Source: Dicaeum eximium (lineage: Eukaryota > Chordata > Aves > Passeriformes > Dicaeidae). From it: a DNA stretch of 64,000 nucleotides. The DNA lies in NCBI GenBank assembly GCA_013396995.1, contig VWZP01008265.1, positions 124,001 to 188,000 of the forward strand. The letters run 5' to 3'. The notes under the pieces were generated by a model. That model ran no database searches. It saw nothing but the letters and a program-made list of their open reading frames with translations, and was not told the origin of the DNA. This document shows positions 1-10,928 of the stretch, one piece after another. The position numbers were made by a program, and so were the translations under genes. The stretch's first letter is position 1, and every line of letters starts with the position of its first letter.

Positions 1-822
1 GCTGAGCTGCCTTGTCAGAACTGCTCTGGAGTGTGCTGCCTCTGGTCCAGACCTCAGTTACCTTTTAGTCTGAGCCCAGACCCAGCACCTCCAACAGACA
101 GAGGGGCATGAGCAGGCTGTTGCCAGTGGAGTGGGTGTCCAGGATAAACCAACATCACCTGGGTCCTGCTGCAGCTGCAATAAACTTCAGCCCTTACAGA
201 GGGGCGAGCAAGATTTGAACCAAGTCTGTAATCTTTGCTATAACAAAACTATTGAGCCAGGTTTTTTCTCCTGGAACAAAAACTTCACTGTGTTCTGTCT
301 AGCTGAGTAAACCTAGAGACCAACCTGGAGTCTGATTATAACTCCTGGTTCAAAGCATCTGAAAAAAAAAACTGGGCAGAACACAAAGTTATTGGTACCT
401 GAGGGAAAAGTCTTCTTAACTCAATTGCTGTACATGCTGAGACAGCTTTAGAAGAGCATCAGTACCTCTAAACTTGGCCTGCAGCAGCAAATTCTTCCAT
501 GCAATGACTCCCTGGGCTTGGGAAGGAAGGAGCAGCAGCAGCATGGTGGGGTTTGGAGCTGCTGGCCCCCAGGAGCACAGTCTGTGTCAGGGCTGGAGGC
601 AGCTGCAGCAGCGTGGCTCCCTACCAGCACCAGCACCAGCACCAGCTCCTGACGCCTCCTGCGTCAGCACAGCTTGGAGCTGACACAGCGGCCTGGGCTC
701 AGGACTCAGCTATATCTGCACAGCACCTTGTGCCAAGCAAAAGTGCTTTGAGCTGCTGGTTTGGTCTCTGCATTCCAATTCCTGTGTGTTGTTTCCTCTG
801 GATATTGCTGAGATGCTGTTCC
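1..822. other. Non-coding stretch, no gene seen
   Basis: Unique-looking DNA with several overlapping short open frames, none resembling a known protein. It contains a CAG/ACCAGC-rich patch (separate entry) and an AATAAA at about 180 in a context that could be an old LTR end, which I could not confirm. Confidence 0.6.
623..646. repeat. Hexanucleotide repeat (ACCAGC)4
   Basis: Four perfect tandem copies of ACCAGC, next to other CAG-rich sequence (GCAGCAGCAGC around 530-545). The short high-GC patch explains the Gln/His/Ala/Pro-rich open frames here, which look fortuitous. Confidence 0.85.
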
Positions 823-1074
823 ATAGGATCACAGAACAGCAGAATTCTTTAGGTTGGAAGAGAATTTTAGAATCAAGTCCAGCCATTAAACCAGCACTGC
901 CAAATCCACCATTAAACCATGTTTCCAAGTGCCACATCTAAATGTTTTTTAAATACCTTCAGGGATGGTGATTCAACCACTTCCCTGAGCAGACTGTTCT
1001 AGTGCTTGACAACCTTTTCCATTAAGAAATATTTCTTAATATCCAATCCAAACCTGTCCCAGTGCAACTTGATG
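823..1074 (-). mobile_element. CR1: CR1 LINE fragment, 3' end
   Basis: Read on the minus strand this is the 3' tail of an avian CR1 retrotransposon. The octamer-like end (ATAGGATCACAGAA on plus) is followed by AGGTTGGAAGAGA, then the complement of the block on losing or holding an end-of-block deficit (CCAAGTGCCACATCTAAATG), then the GAAATATTTCTTAATATCCAATC segment. All blocks are in CR1 order. It is 5' truncated, as is usual for CR1, and diverged, with no coding capacity. Confidence 0.88.
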
Positions 1075-4000
1075 GACAACAGGGCAACCAATAGGCCAAA
1101 TTCAGGAAAAGCTGGTTCAGAATACATCTTCGATTGAACATCCATCTTTTCTCATACAGTCTCTCATCTGCATAGACGTCTCCTTTATTCTTTTAATAAC
1201 TCCTTATTTCCATCTGGAAAGGAGCATTTTGAATATTTTTATCTTTGGCTATGTGTATATCACTTAATGTAACACAGTGCAGAGATCCCAAAGCTCACAG
1301 TAGCCCATGCAGGGAAGAGCCTGGCTCAGATCTTCACATTCTTGTAGCTACATTATTGCAGTACTGGTTGAGCTAAGAAACACTGTTGACTTGCATGATT
1401 TATGGGCTTGAGTGGAGAATTAACCCCCTGTCACAGCTGTGTCCCCCCTTTCAGGCACAGGCAGCTGCACAGGGACCTCAGAGTTGTGTTAGTTTGTGAT
1501 GAAAAAACACCAAGTGTCCCCCAGCATCACTGCCCAGCCTGCTTTGTGGAGAGCTTGTCTAGATCTCTGCAATCAAAAGAAATAAAGTCACTGCTGAAAA
1601 AACTACACTTACCTGGATTCAAAATTAACACCATATCTGCCCAAAAGCACCCAAAAAGCAGAACAGGAGGAGGCTGGAACCAGTCCTTGCTTGAGGCTAG
1701 AGGAAGAGGAGTGGGCAGTCGAAAGGCTATTTCCAGTTCTGTGTGACCTACAAAGCACTTCACTGCTCCATGCCTCAGTTTCCTGCCTGCTCTGCAGAGG
1801 CACCAGCACTATTTGCTTGCCTCCAGCATCTTCTGTAAGGATTTCTCAGCTAACACTTCCGAGATGGCTGGAGCTGCTCTTGAAGTTGATACAATAAAAC
1901 TGTATATTGCTGTAAAAAAAAATTTGTTAAAAATAACTCTGATGAAACTGAGGAAGTTGAAAGGAGGTGCTGTTTTGTTCAAACAACCTAAAAGAGAGCC
2001 AAAAAGAGAACAGCACAAATCTTGTCCTGCTCAGAAGGACAAGGCCAAGAATTGTAGGAGCCATGTCTTCACAGCTTGGCTGTAAATTCCAAATTGCCTG
2101 GTGTTCCCCTGGCAAACACAGGGTGAGGTGTGCATATATATAGCAAGCAGGTCAGGATGTGATGGGAGGGTGGTAGTGCTGGCGGGGACAAGGTGGCACC
2201 TGTCCCTGGTGGTGCTGAGTGGCTCAGCAGGATGCTGCCATGCTCCTGCAGGCAGGATCCACCTGGGGCTGAGGGCTGGAGCTCATCACTGACACCTTCT
2301 CATTAATGTTGTGCCAGGCTCCTCTGCACTCTGGTCAGCTCAGGGCTTTTCCTTTTCCACTTATGCAAGCAGCAGCCCCTGAATCTGTACAGCACAGGGA
2401 AAATGTGTCTCATCCATCAGCGGGCTGAGCAGGACTGTGATGTTGAGTGATTGCCATGAGAAACTTCAGCTGCTGTAGCAACTGCTCTGGCTGAGCTGTG
2501 GGAAATCAGCAGTAAGAAGGATTCACCAAGATGCACACAAATAAAACTCATGCCATTGCTTCCATATCTCAGTCTGTGTTTGCTGCAAGCATTCATATCA
2601 GCAATCATTTAACTCAGCAAATTCCAAGAAAGAGAAAGAGCAACCAAAATAGTTGCACATAATGCAGAGCTTTTCTGTTTGTCATGTTAGTAAGAAATCT
2701 TTAATTTTTCTTTTTCTCCTTTTGCCAAAAGTTTCAGAGATTTGATCAGGAAGAAGAAAAACACACCACATGAAGTTACAAAAAATATTAAATTCTTAGA
2801 AACAGATTATTCTTGATACATTGCAGCATAGCTTTTAGTCTGAACCCCAGCTATTTTCACTTTGAGGAGAGGGGAAACATCTTTTTCTTAACAGAAGCAA
2901 GACAAAATTAGATTTTCATTCTGGTAACTGAACTAGAACAAGGATTTATTTTAAGTCTATTTATCTTTTATATGCACTTTTAGTCTCCATTATCATATAT
3001 AGTGTCCATTAGCAATTACTGTGTTGTGGCACAATAGGGTGCTTTGGGTATTCTGCTAATGACATGTATTGTATAGCAGCTGATCCAAAAGCTCATCACC
3101 ACCGAATGAAGGAGGTCCAGATGCCTTCCTCTCCTCAAGCCTCTGCCCCTGGGTGCAGGCTCCATCCTCCTTCTCGTGGCTGCTGAGCCGCATGTTGGAG
3201 CACATAGAGCAAAAAAAAAAGTGAATATATTCCTGTAGTAGCAGTCATCAGACCACAGAAGTGTCCCACAGCTCCAGGGACACCCAGGCTGTTACTGCAC
3301 AGCCCGTGGCACATTTGGGAGGGAGTGGGAGCAGGCAGAGTCACACAACCATCTTGGTGGTAGCAACAAGGTTGACGTGGCTGCTTGCTGACCTGAAAAG
3401 TTTCTCAGACCATTTGGAAAGACTGATGCATCCTGAAGTGATCAGAACATATTGTAAAGCAAGTATTAGCCAGTTGTGCAATTTCATCTGAGATTAGAAG
3501 GGGTTTTCCACTCCGGTAAGTGCACAGAAACCTTCCAGCATTGGCTCCTGTTTGCATTAAATGCTGCATTCACTGTACTTAACTGCAATGCCAATGTGTA
3601 AATGAAACTGGGTCATGCTTCTGCAAAAACTAAATAAGATATTATTAACATGTCCATCAACTACTGAGGATGTGATATGTTTTTCAAAGTGTTCATTAAT
3701 TCTGTACAAAACCAGTGACAGGTACAGCATTGTTTTCGCAGCTGGGGGTGAAGGATGTTGTGTACAGAAAGCTGCAACATCTGCCTCGTTTGGGGATTTA
3801 TCATATTTTTCTTAAAATGAGCAAAATGTAGGTGAACATTGGAGACATTCACCTGAACTCCTCAAAGCGAGTCAGTAATTACTAACAATTAATCCCATTG
3901 TACTTTAATTCTGTGAATTGTAAAACACTTTCCAGCATGATGGAACAGATTGTCTGGTCCACTTGGGAGCTGATGAAACTTAACACCAACAAACTCTTTC

Positions 4001-4957
4001 TTTTTGAGAGACATTGCTCTGTATTAGAAAAGCGCTTGAATCCAAGTGCATTCCAAAGGCTGATTTTGCCAGAGCAGGGGCAGTGGGGAGCAGAATAAGG
4101 CACCAATTTTCCATGGATACGTGAATCCCTGGAGCCTTTCACACAGTGGGGTGAGTCTACTGTGCCAAAGCCACTGGGAGCTGTTTCACTGGCCTGAAGC
4201 GAGAGCTGGATCAGTCCTGCATCCAATTCCAACATAAGAAAAGAAGACTCAGGATACCTGATCAAAACACCATTATTCTTTGCAATAAGGGAATCCATGA
4301 AGAAATTAAGTGGGCTTTATAACCACATCTTCAGCTAAATTCCCTAGTCTTTCCTTAATACCTGCCTTTAGACTTGTGCCCACCTGTGCCCAACCATTTC
4401 ATGTTGACACCACGCAATTTAATGGAGTTGATTTCCAAAAATAATTGGTGTCTCCCCAACAGTCTTAGCATATATCCCTGTATTTAAACTTCCATGATTG
4501 CACAAGAATGTATGTAAAGAAATATTTACAGACACTCTGGGATTCACAGTTACGATTTTGGAGTTATATGCACATTGGGTTTCTTCCCCTGTGTTTAAAA
4601 AAGGTGCATAACTGCACTACAGTATAATTACATGTTGTAATTACACAGCCTAATTACATGATTATATGTCTTTACACTAATTACACAATTAAAAACCATT
4701 ACAGAAATGTTTTGAATGGATTTGGATAAATTAAATTATTTTTAAACCCACTGAGGCCACTGACTAACAGAAAAAAAGCCATCAAGGGGTAGCTAGCAAA
4801 GCCAAGTACATGGCTTCCCATATCCTACTGGGTCTTGTGAGAAACACCTTGGTGCTCTTTCACTCTCAAATCAATTGGAATGGGGAACATCACAGGTAAA
4901 GGTTAAAAATAACCATTTTGTGCTCCATGTACCCAGAGCAGAATTTCATAACACCTT
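1075..4957. other. Non-coding stretch, no gene seen
   Basis: Mostly unique AT-rich DNA. Short frames such as the reverse-strand one at 3882-4298 (138 codons) match nothing I know and lack splice or promoter support. The one structured patch is the TAATTA cluster at 4625-4685, listed separately. No recognisable transposon was seen. Confidence 0.55.
4625..4685. repeat. TAATTACA repeat cluster with 8-bp inverted repeat
   Basis: TAATTACA occurs at 4625-4632, 4651-4658 and 4678-4685. Its complement TGTAATTA is at 4636-4643, forming an 8-bp inverted repeat with a 3-base spacer. Each copy holds the homeodomain core TAATTA. This may be low-complexity sequence or a clustered binding site; the sequence alone does not decide. 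Confidence 0.6.
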
Positions 4958-5542
4958 CTAGCATGGTTGCTCTTTAGCAAAAGATTTACAGCCAAGATCT
5001 GGTGTTGGTGCTTTGGGGACCTGGGAAAGATGGTTGTTAATGGTGAGTTCAGGCTGCTGATTCACTGGATTGAATCCAGCCCTGTCTGCCCTTGGCTGGA
5101 ACCAAGTAGGAATGTTGTGAACACGTACAGGGAGCAGGGCAGGTACAGAGCAGGGCTGTGCTGAGACCTGGGCAGAAAACAGCCAGCCTGTGAGGTTTGG
5201 TGCCAGCAGGGACAGTGGGGGACACAGAGGCAAGGCAGGGCTGGGGTGCAGTGAGGGTAAGCAGGGCAGGGTGCTGGAGGCCATCAGGCAGCAGAGCAGC
5301 AGTGCAGGTGTGCGTGTGCATCCTCTCTGTGCTGCCGAGTCTGTGCCCAACAGGACCATGTTTGGACCTTGCTCAGTTGTGGAGGGCCTTATGAAGACAC
5401 AAGGACATTCTTCTGGTAACAATAGGCACAGCTGCATCTCCTGTGGAAAATCCCATTTTCCAGAGGACATCAGGCAGCCTGTTGGTGGGAAATTGTAGAG
5501 AAATCTGTGTCTGCTGGGTGTGTTTCTGCTCTTTGGAAACAA
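4958..5542. other. GC-richer patch with long but unrecognised open frame
   Basis: A local GC rise leaves a 194-codon reverse-strand frame and several overlapping plus-strand frames open. The predicted reverse product is rich in Leu, Pro, Ser and Cys, with no domain, signal peptide or motif I recognise. Overlapping frames on both strands fit stop-codon depletion from base composition better than a gene. I treat it as non-coding. Confidence 0.5.
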
Positions 5543-7864
5543 AGACTTAATTTTTCAAGACTGTCAATGTAATATTTTCTGTAAGCACTAAGCTCACCTG
5601 GGAAGCCCTGGGACACTTCCAGAATGAAAGGAGATGTGACCAGCTCATTTATGCCAAACCTTGCTAAGGAACAGTCTCATCATGATCACAATGCATAGAA
5701 AACAATAAATTATTTGGTTTGTCTGTATCTTGCATTATTTCTGTCTATGTGGTAAGGAGTTTAATGCACTGACAGGATTTGTGTATAGATTAACAACAGA
5801 TCAGCAGCATAATTGTTGCAGAATTAGTCATAAGTTCCCAGTCCTGTCAGGAATGAATAAGTAGGTATTTTTCTGGCATGAGTCTGCTTTGGGAAATCCC
5901 ACTCCCAGACTTTATGGCTCCTGTTTATATGTGAAAGTGAGAACATTATTTAGGCTTTGATAAGCAATGTCTTCTACCCGCAGCATAATCATTAGAAGCT
6001 GAGCAGATGTGTTTCATGAGATATATAACCCTTTAAAGCTCCTTTTTATCCTAAAGGCACAATAAAACCTTCACACAAGATAAAGATAGTGTGTTAACTT
6101 CCATGGTTTTGTTCAGTTTCATGTAAATTTGTTCTGCTTGTGGTTCATTTTGTAGTTTCATTCTCCATGCATTCCATATGGGTATTTTAAAATATCTATG
6201 TCGGTGTTTCCCTATATGCGTGTCCCACTCCATTCTGGGCCTTACTTTTTGCTTTCCTGAACAGCAGGACTGCTCTGTTCAAAAAGCTGCTCCTTTTTCC
6301 TCCTTGTTTCTCACCATTCAGTTACATTTTAATAAGCTTCAGAAGACACTCTCAGTGTTCATTTTTTTCAGAGTGACTAAGGTACATCCCCCACAAGCTC
6401 AGGCAAGGCTGAGACAGCAGTACCTAACATGGTAGAGACATGGAGCCCATATATTGGTTTCAGGCACAGCACACCATCAGACTCATTACAGCTCCATCCC
6501 TCTTGGCTAACACTTCACACATCCAGCAGGGTCAGCTCTGCTTCTCTCCCTGTTTGACCTAAGCAGAGATGCAAGCCAACTCCATGCAGAAGGTCCAGAG
6601 TTAGCTTCAGGCTAGCTTGTAAAGGCACAGCAATAGAGTAGGAGTAGCACAGGCTAAATGTACCCATAAATAAATGCATTTGGAGGCTGGAAAATACAGA
6701 TGAATGATGCCTACACCATTGCACCTACTACAGCTGCAAGCCTCACTAAGTAGCAAATAGGCCACAGCTATCCTCGTATATCCTTGATTAAAAGCTGCAG
6801 TCACTTTATCAGGTAGCTGTGACACAGACATCTCTTTATGTGGTTTTCATCCCCAGTCTGTCTCTTCTGCAATAGTGTGGCCAACAACAACACAGCCACT
6901 AGCACAGTTCAGGTGGGACTGGCACCCCAAAGAACCTGAGCACAGGTGGTGACACACACAGGGTACCCAAGCTCTCGTTGTGGGGAAGATGTGGTCAGTG
7001 CTTGTCAAGGGAGGGCAGGGTGTGGAGCCAGCCTGTCCTTCGTGAGATTCACATCAGGTGCCCACTGTTCAGGCAAGGCTGGGGAGGAAGGATAGGTGCA
7101 GCCATGCTGTGCCTCTCGCCCTCAGGACTGGAGAGGAGAGCACGGTCTGTTTTCATGTATAGACATAACCCCGGGCTCCAGCATGAAAACCTCCTCTGGC
7201 AGGGTGTGCAAAGGCTCTGTGCGCTGCAGTAATCTCTGCTAATGGGTGTTTCCCTGCTGTTCCTGTCTCTGCTGTTCATTACCCATCCCAGCACCCTCTG
7301 GTAAATCTTCCTCCACATTCTCTCACATCACTCCTGCTCAGTCTGCCTCACAATGGGAAAAGACTTCCATTCCAGCTCTACCTCACCACAGTCAATACAC
7401 ACTCTATGTGATGTAAAGTCTCCCTCCTGCTGGAATTTACCTTTGTTTACTCAAATAACAGCACAACATAAACCTTAATCTGAAACTCCTCTTGACCTTT
7501 GCAGTTTTCAGTCTTTTCCCCTACAGGACTCCCAATGAGCTGAAGAAAAAGGTTAGCCTTTCAGGCAAGGCCAATTGGCATTGAGAACTGTAAATTATTA
7601 AGTATGTTTAGCAGGCTGACCTGGATTTGGAAAAACAAATATGACAATTAACTGGAAATTAAGCCAAAGAGCAAGATCTTGTGATTGCATCTGCCTCACT
7701 GAAAGACATTTCATAAACACAATGACATGTGGAAACCAAGTTAAATTAGGCATCAAATACATCTGATAATATATTGCTCCAAAGAAAATTGAAAAATGAA
7801 GTTTCAGCTGGCAGGTCTTCAAATGAGAAATGCAGCACTTTGTTTGGGCGTTCCTGTTTGCTGT

Positions 7865-7897
7865 GGGGTTTTCAGGGGGCAGGAGAGGGAGCAGGGG
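7865..7897 (+). other. Potential G-quadruplex
   Basis: Four G-tracts (GGGG, GGGGG, GGG, GGGG) separated by loops of 6, 7 and 4 bases on the plus strand satisfy the G3+N1-7 rule. Folding and function are unproven. Confidence 0.6.
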
Positions 7898-9550
7898 AGC
7901 TGTAACACCTTGCAGCCATAACCAAGGGCTCTGTCCTGCATCCCTCATGCAGAATAAATTCCCACAGACAATTTTTTAAGTAAACAGTCAGACCTTTCCT
8001 TAAATATCTGCCCTCTGCTGAGTCATCAGAGCTGGAGGATGAGGTCCTTTCTTGGATGCAGCAATAGGATTAACACCCGTTCCGTGGCTGCTCTCAGCCC
8101 CTCCTGCCGCCGTTCATCCATCAGTGTCAGTTCTGCTTTTCCCCCAAAATTAGATTAATCTGTCATTCTGGGATTGATAGTTCAAACTATTTTCATCCAG
8201 TATTGCTGCAAAGAAAATGTCTGAAAAACTTCTTTCTCCACTGGCCTAGTGTAGTGCTTCACTGTGCATGGGTGGCAGTGATTACACCAGGCTGCAACCA
8301 GACCAGTTCCACCTGGGGGATTCCACTGATTGCATTAAAACCAGGTCATTGCCCTTTTTAGTTCCCCAGAACCCCAGTAAAATTTCTTCAAGGGTTAGAT
8401 CATGCCATTTACTAAATATTCCATAACTAAACCAGAGAGAAGTCTAAATGGTTAAGCTTCCTGTAACTTTACAGGGCAAAATTCCTCCTTGGCATCACGT
8501 CAGTCAAATTCCATAGAAAATGCCTCCATTATATATTTGACCTACTAATGAAGGCAGTTCAATACAGCTCTAATTGATTTAACCTGTGTCAGGCCACAAA
8601 TAATTTCAAAATTTCTGGTATCTGAGTAACTTGTAGATTAATTTTGTGCATCTTGGTTGTGTAACTAAATTTGGAAAATAAATTCCTTAACTGTATGTCT
8701 GGCCCTTGGTTTGGTTTCTGCAGGTTACCTCAGACAAGGTTCCCAGCCTCCCCACTGCATGTGATGTGTTTTCTCAGTATGTGGCTCTTGTCAAAAGCCA
8801 CAGGTGGCTGAATTCTCCTGCAGAAATTGGGTACTCAAGCAAGAGATATGATCATGATCAAACCGCTCACACTGTCAAGGCTGCCTGACAGAGGAGACAG
8901 CCCACTGCTGGCCTTCTGCTTTTCATGAGTTTTCAGGGTTCCATGAGTGTGTCACACACATGGATCATAGACAGCATTGCTTCTAAACATGGCCAAAAAT
9001 GCAAAAGAAATTAAAAAATAGTAAGTAGAAATTTTTTTTTCACATTGGTTCATGCTAACCATGTTATAAGCATTTTTGATTTTCTCTTTTCTGCAAATAC
9101 ATTTTGTCTAGAAGAAAGAAAATTAAAACTTTCATTTCTCCTGCTAAATAAATATAATATCAAGGGGATGATGCTGTCTGAGCACAGTAAAATAAAATCA
9201 AGCTTTACTTTCCATTAGAGGAGAAAATTATAACTTAAGGAAGAAAGAGTTTTGCTAAGCTCTAACTTATTTGCATAGTATCAGCTACGGTAAGGTTGGA
9301 CAGTAAGTTAGCAACTTAAGGTCAGAAATTCATTCCTTGCAGATAGATTATTGTTGATGGTGGCAAACAAAGAGTGTTTATAATTTGTGCTTGATTTATT
9401 GATACAAATTATTTTTATTTTTCACACAAAAATATTTACATTTTAATTTAGTTCAAAAATTTTTCCTTTTTTTGAATATATTCACATACAAAAGCTATCA
9501 GCAATCTAGAAGAATATGCAGGAAGTTTAGACACCATAAGGTTATCTTTA

Positions 9551-9582
9551 TGTATTCTATTATAATGTGTATTCTATTATAA
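9551..9582. repeat. Tandem duplication, period 17
   Basis: TGTATTCTATTATAA at 9551-9565 is repeated exactly at 9568-9582, separated by two bases. A simple local duplication in AT-rich DNA. Confidence 0.8.
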
Positions 9583-10627
9583 ATGTACGTAATCATTTTG
9601 ATTTTATTCTCATATGTTAACATTCAGGAGAAAACACACTGAACGTAAAAATTCTCCACAGTTTGCAAGAAAAAACCAAGATTTTCTTGTTGTGAATTTG
9701 GGATGGAGGAAACATCTCAAAATAAATTTTTAATAACCAAAGGGCCAATGCTTATTTTGATCCCCTGCCATTCCTCAGGCTGAACTGAAGCAGAAGTAGC
9801 CCCAAGTGTTCACCAGCCTGATACAGCACTTTGTATTCCAGGAAAAGGAAAAAAACTCTCTTTGTACTTTCTCCAGCCTGAAACTCTAAAAAAAGCCAGG
9901 AAAACAGTTGGCTCATCAAGGTCAAATTGGGTAGATCGCAATCCACAGCAGTAAACACACAGTGTTAGAGTTGTGGGGATTTACAGGCACTCTCAGCCTG
10001 ACCTCAAAGGCTGCTTCCACACTGGTCTAAAATGAGCATTCCCGAGCTTTAGGGCATGCCCATCTTCCCTCCAAAAGAAAAACATAATTAGTATGCTTAG
10101 AAATTAAAGAAATACCTAACCCGAAAAAAAAATCATAATGAGGCATCATTTAAAGGAAGAAGTACTTAATGAAATGCAAATGTTTTGCATTGGATGGAAC
10201 AAAAATCTTACTGGAGGAGGAGGAAACTCAGAGGAGGAGGGGAGCTATGGAAGGGCCTGTGACATTTCCATGGCTGTCATCTCCAGATCTCATATCTTCA
10301 CCAAAATCCAGCCCACTGTGCGCAGGGCCCTGAGGTGTACCTGGAAATGTGTTTGAGCTCCCTTAGAGTGCAGTCCTGTCACCTCGGGCCATAAGAAGGT
10401 GCCCTAGAAGAAAGGAGACTGGGCATTGGGTTTGTGATACAAAATATGGGTTCTCTGTGCCCCAGGTTTGTCTGCTCAGCTGCACAGTTATGGATGAAAT
10501 GCACATTCCTGAAGTTTACAGTCCAGTGCTCTCCCTTGAAAGCTCCTTTCCTTTGCCTCTCTCTCTCAACAGGTGACAAAGTGAGCTCTGTGTGCTTCAC
10601 CTTGCACACAGGGGTCAGTAATGCTGA

Positions 10628-10658
10628 GGGTGAGAGGGTGTAGGGCTGGGGCAGGGGG
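10628..10658 (+). other. Potential G-quadruplex
   Basis: Five plus-strand G-tracts (GGG, GGG, GGG, GGGG, GGGGG) with loops of 5, 4, 2 and 2 bases. This is the densest G-tract cluster of the window. Confidence 0.65.
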
Positions 10659-10845
10659 TGTAAGGAAGAAATGGGCTGATGCTAATGGATGAGAGATCCA
10701 CCAGTAATGTAAAGAGCCAACAGGGAGAGCTAAAATTGCATCAAGCTACAGCTTGCTGCCAGACAGTGGGAGAAACACAGGGTAGCTTCAAAGGAGGCAT
10801 TTTATTGTTGCTTTGGTATGTGCCAAATGTAGGGTGACCTTCAGC

Positions 10846-10928
10846 AACTTGATGCCCCTGCCCACGGCACTGGGCTTAAAGCCAGGCGATCTTTGAAGGT
10901 CCCTTCCAAGCTGAACCCCTATGATCCA
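10846..10928 (+). mobile_element. CR1: CR1 LINE 3' tail fragment
   Basis: The order ATGCCCCTGCCCACGGCA, then GGCGATCTTTGAAGGTC, then CCTTCCAAGCTGAACCCC, then TATGATCC matches the last part of avian CR1 copies. The same CCCTGCCC...GGCAG block is seen in the better copy at 53.9 kb. Short, diverged and 5' truncated. Confidence 0.75.

Larger units (their letters stand above)
5543..10845. other. Non-coding stretch, no gene seen
   Basis: Unique DNA with AT-rich runs, especially 9000-9700. It contains a potential G-quadruplex at 7865-7897, a 17-bp tandem duplication at 9551-9582, a GAGGAG-rich patch near 10213-10243 and a G-rich patch at 10628-10658. No recognisable gene or transposon. Confidence 0.55.

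Noticed and set aside
1..235. Possible LTR end around CTGCAATAAACTTCAGCCC at 175
   Set aside because: An AATAAA with a plausible U5-like tail is present, but the window starts inside it and no TG/CA ends or TATA can be seen.
3500..3530. GTAAGT donor at 3516
   Set aside because: No acceptor, promoter or extended open frame nearby; isolated donors are common by chance.
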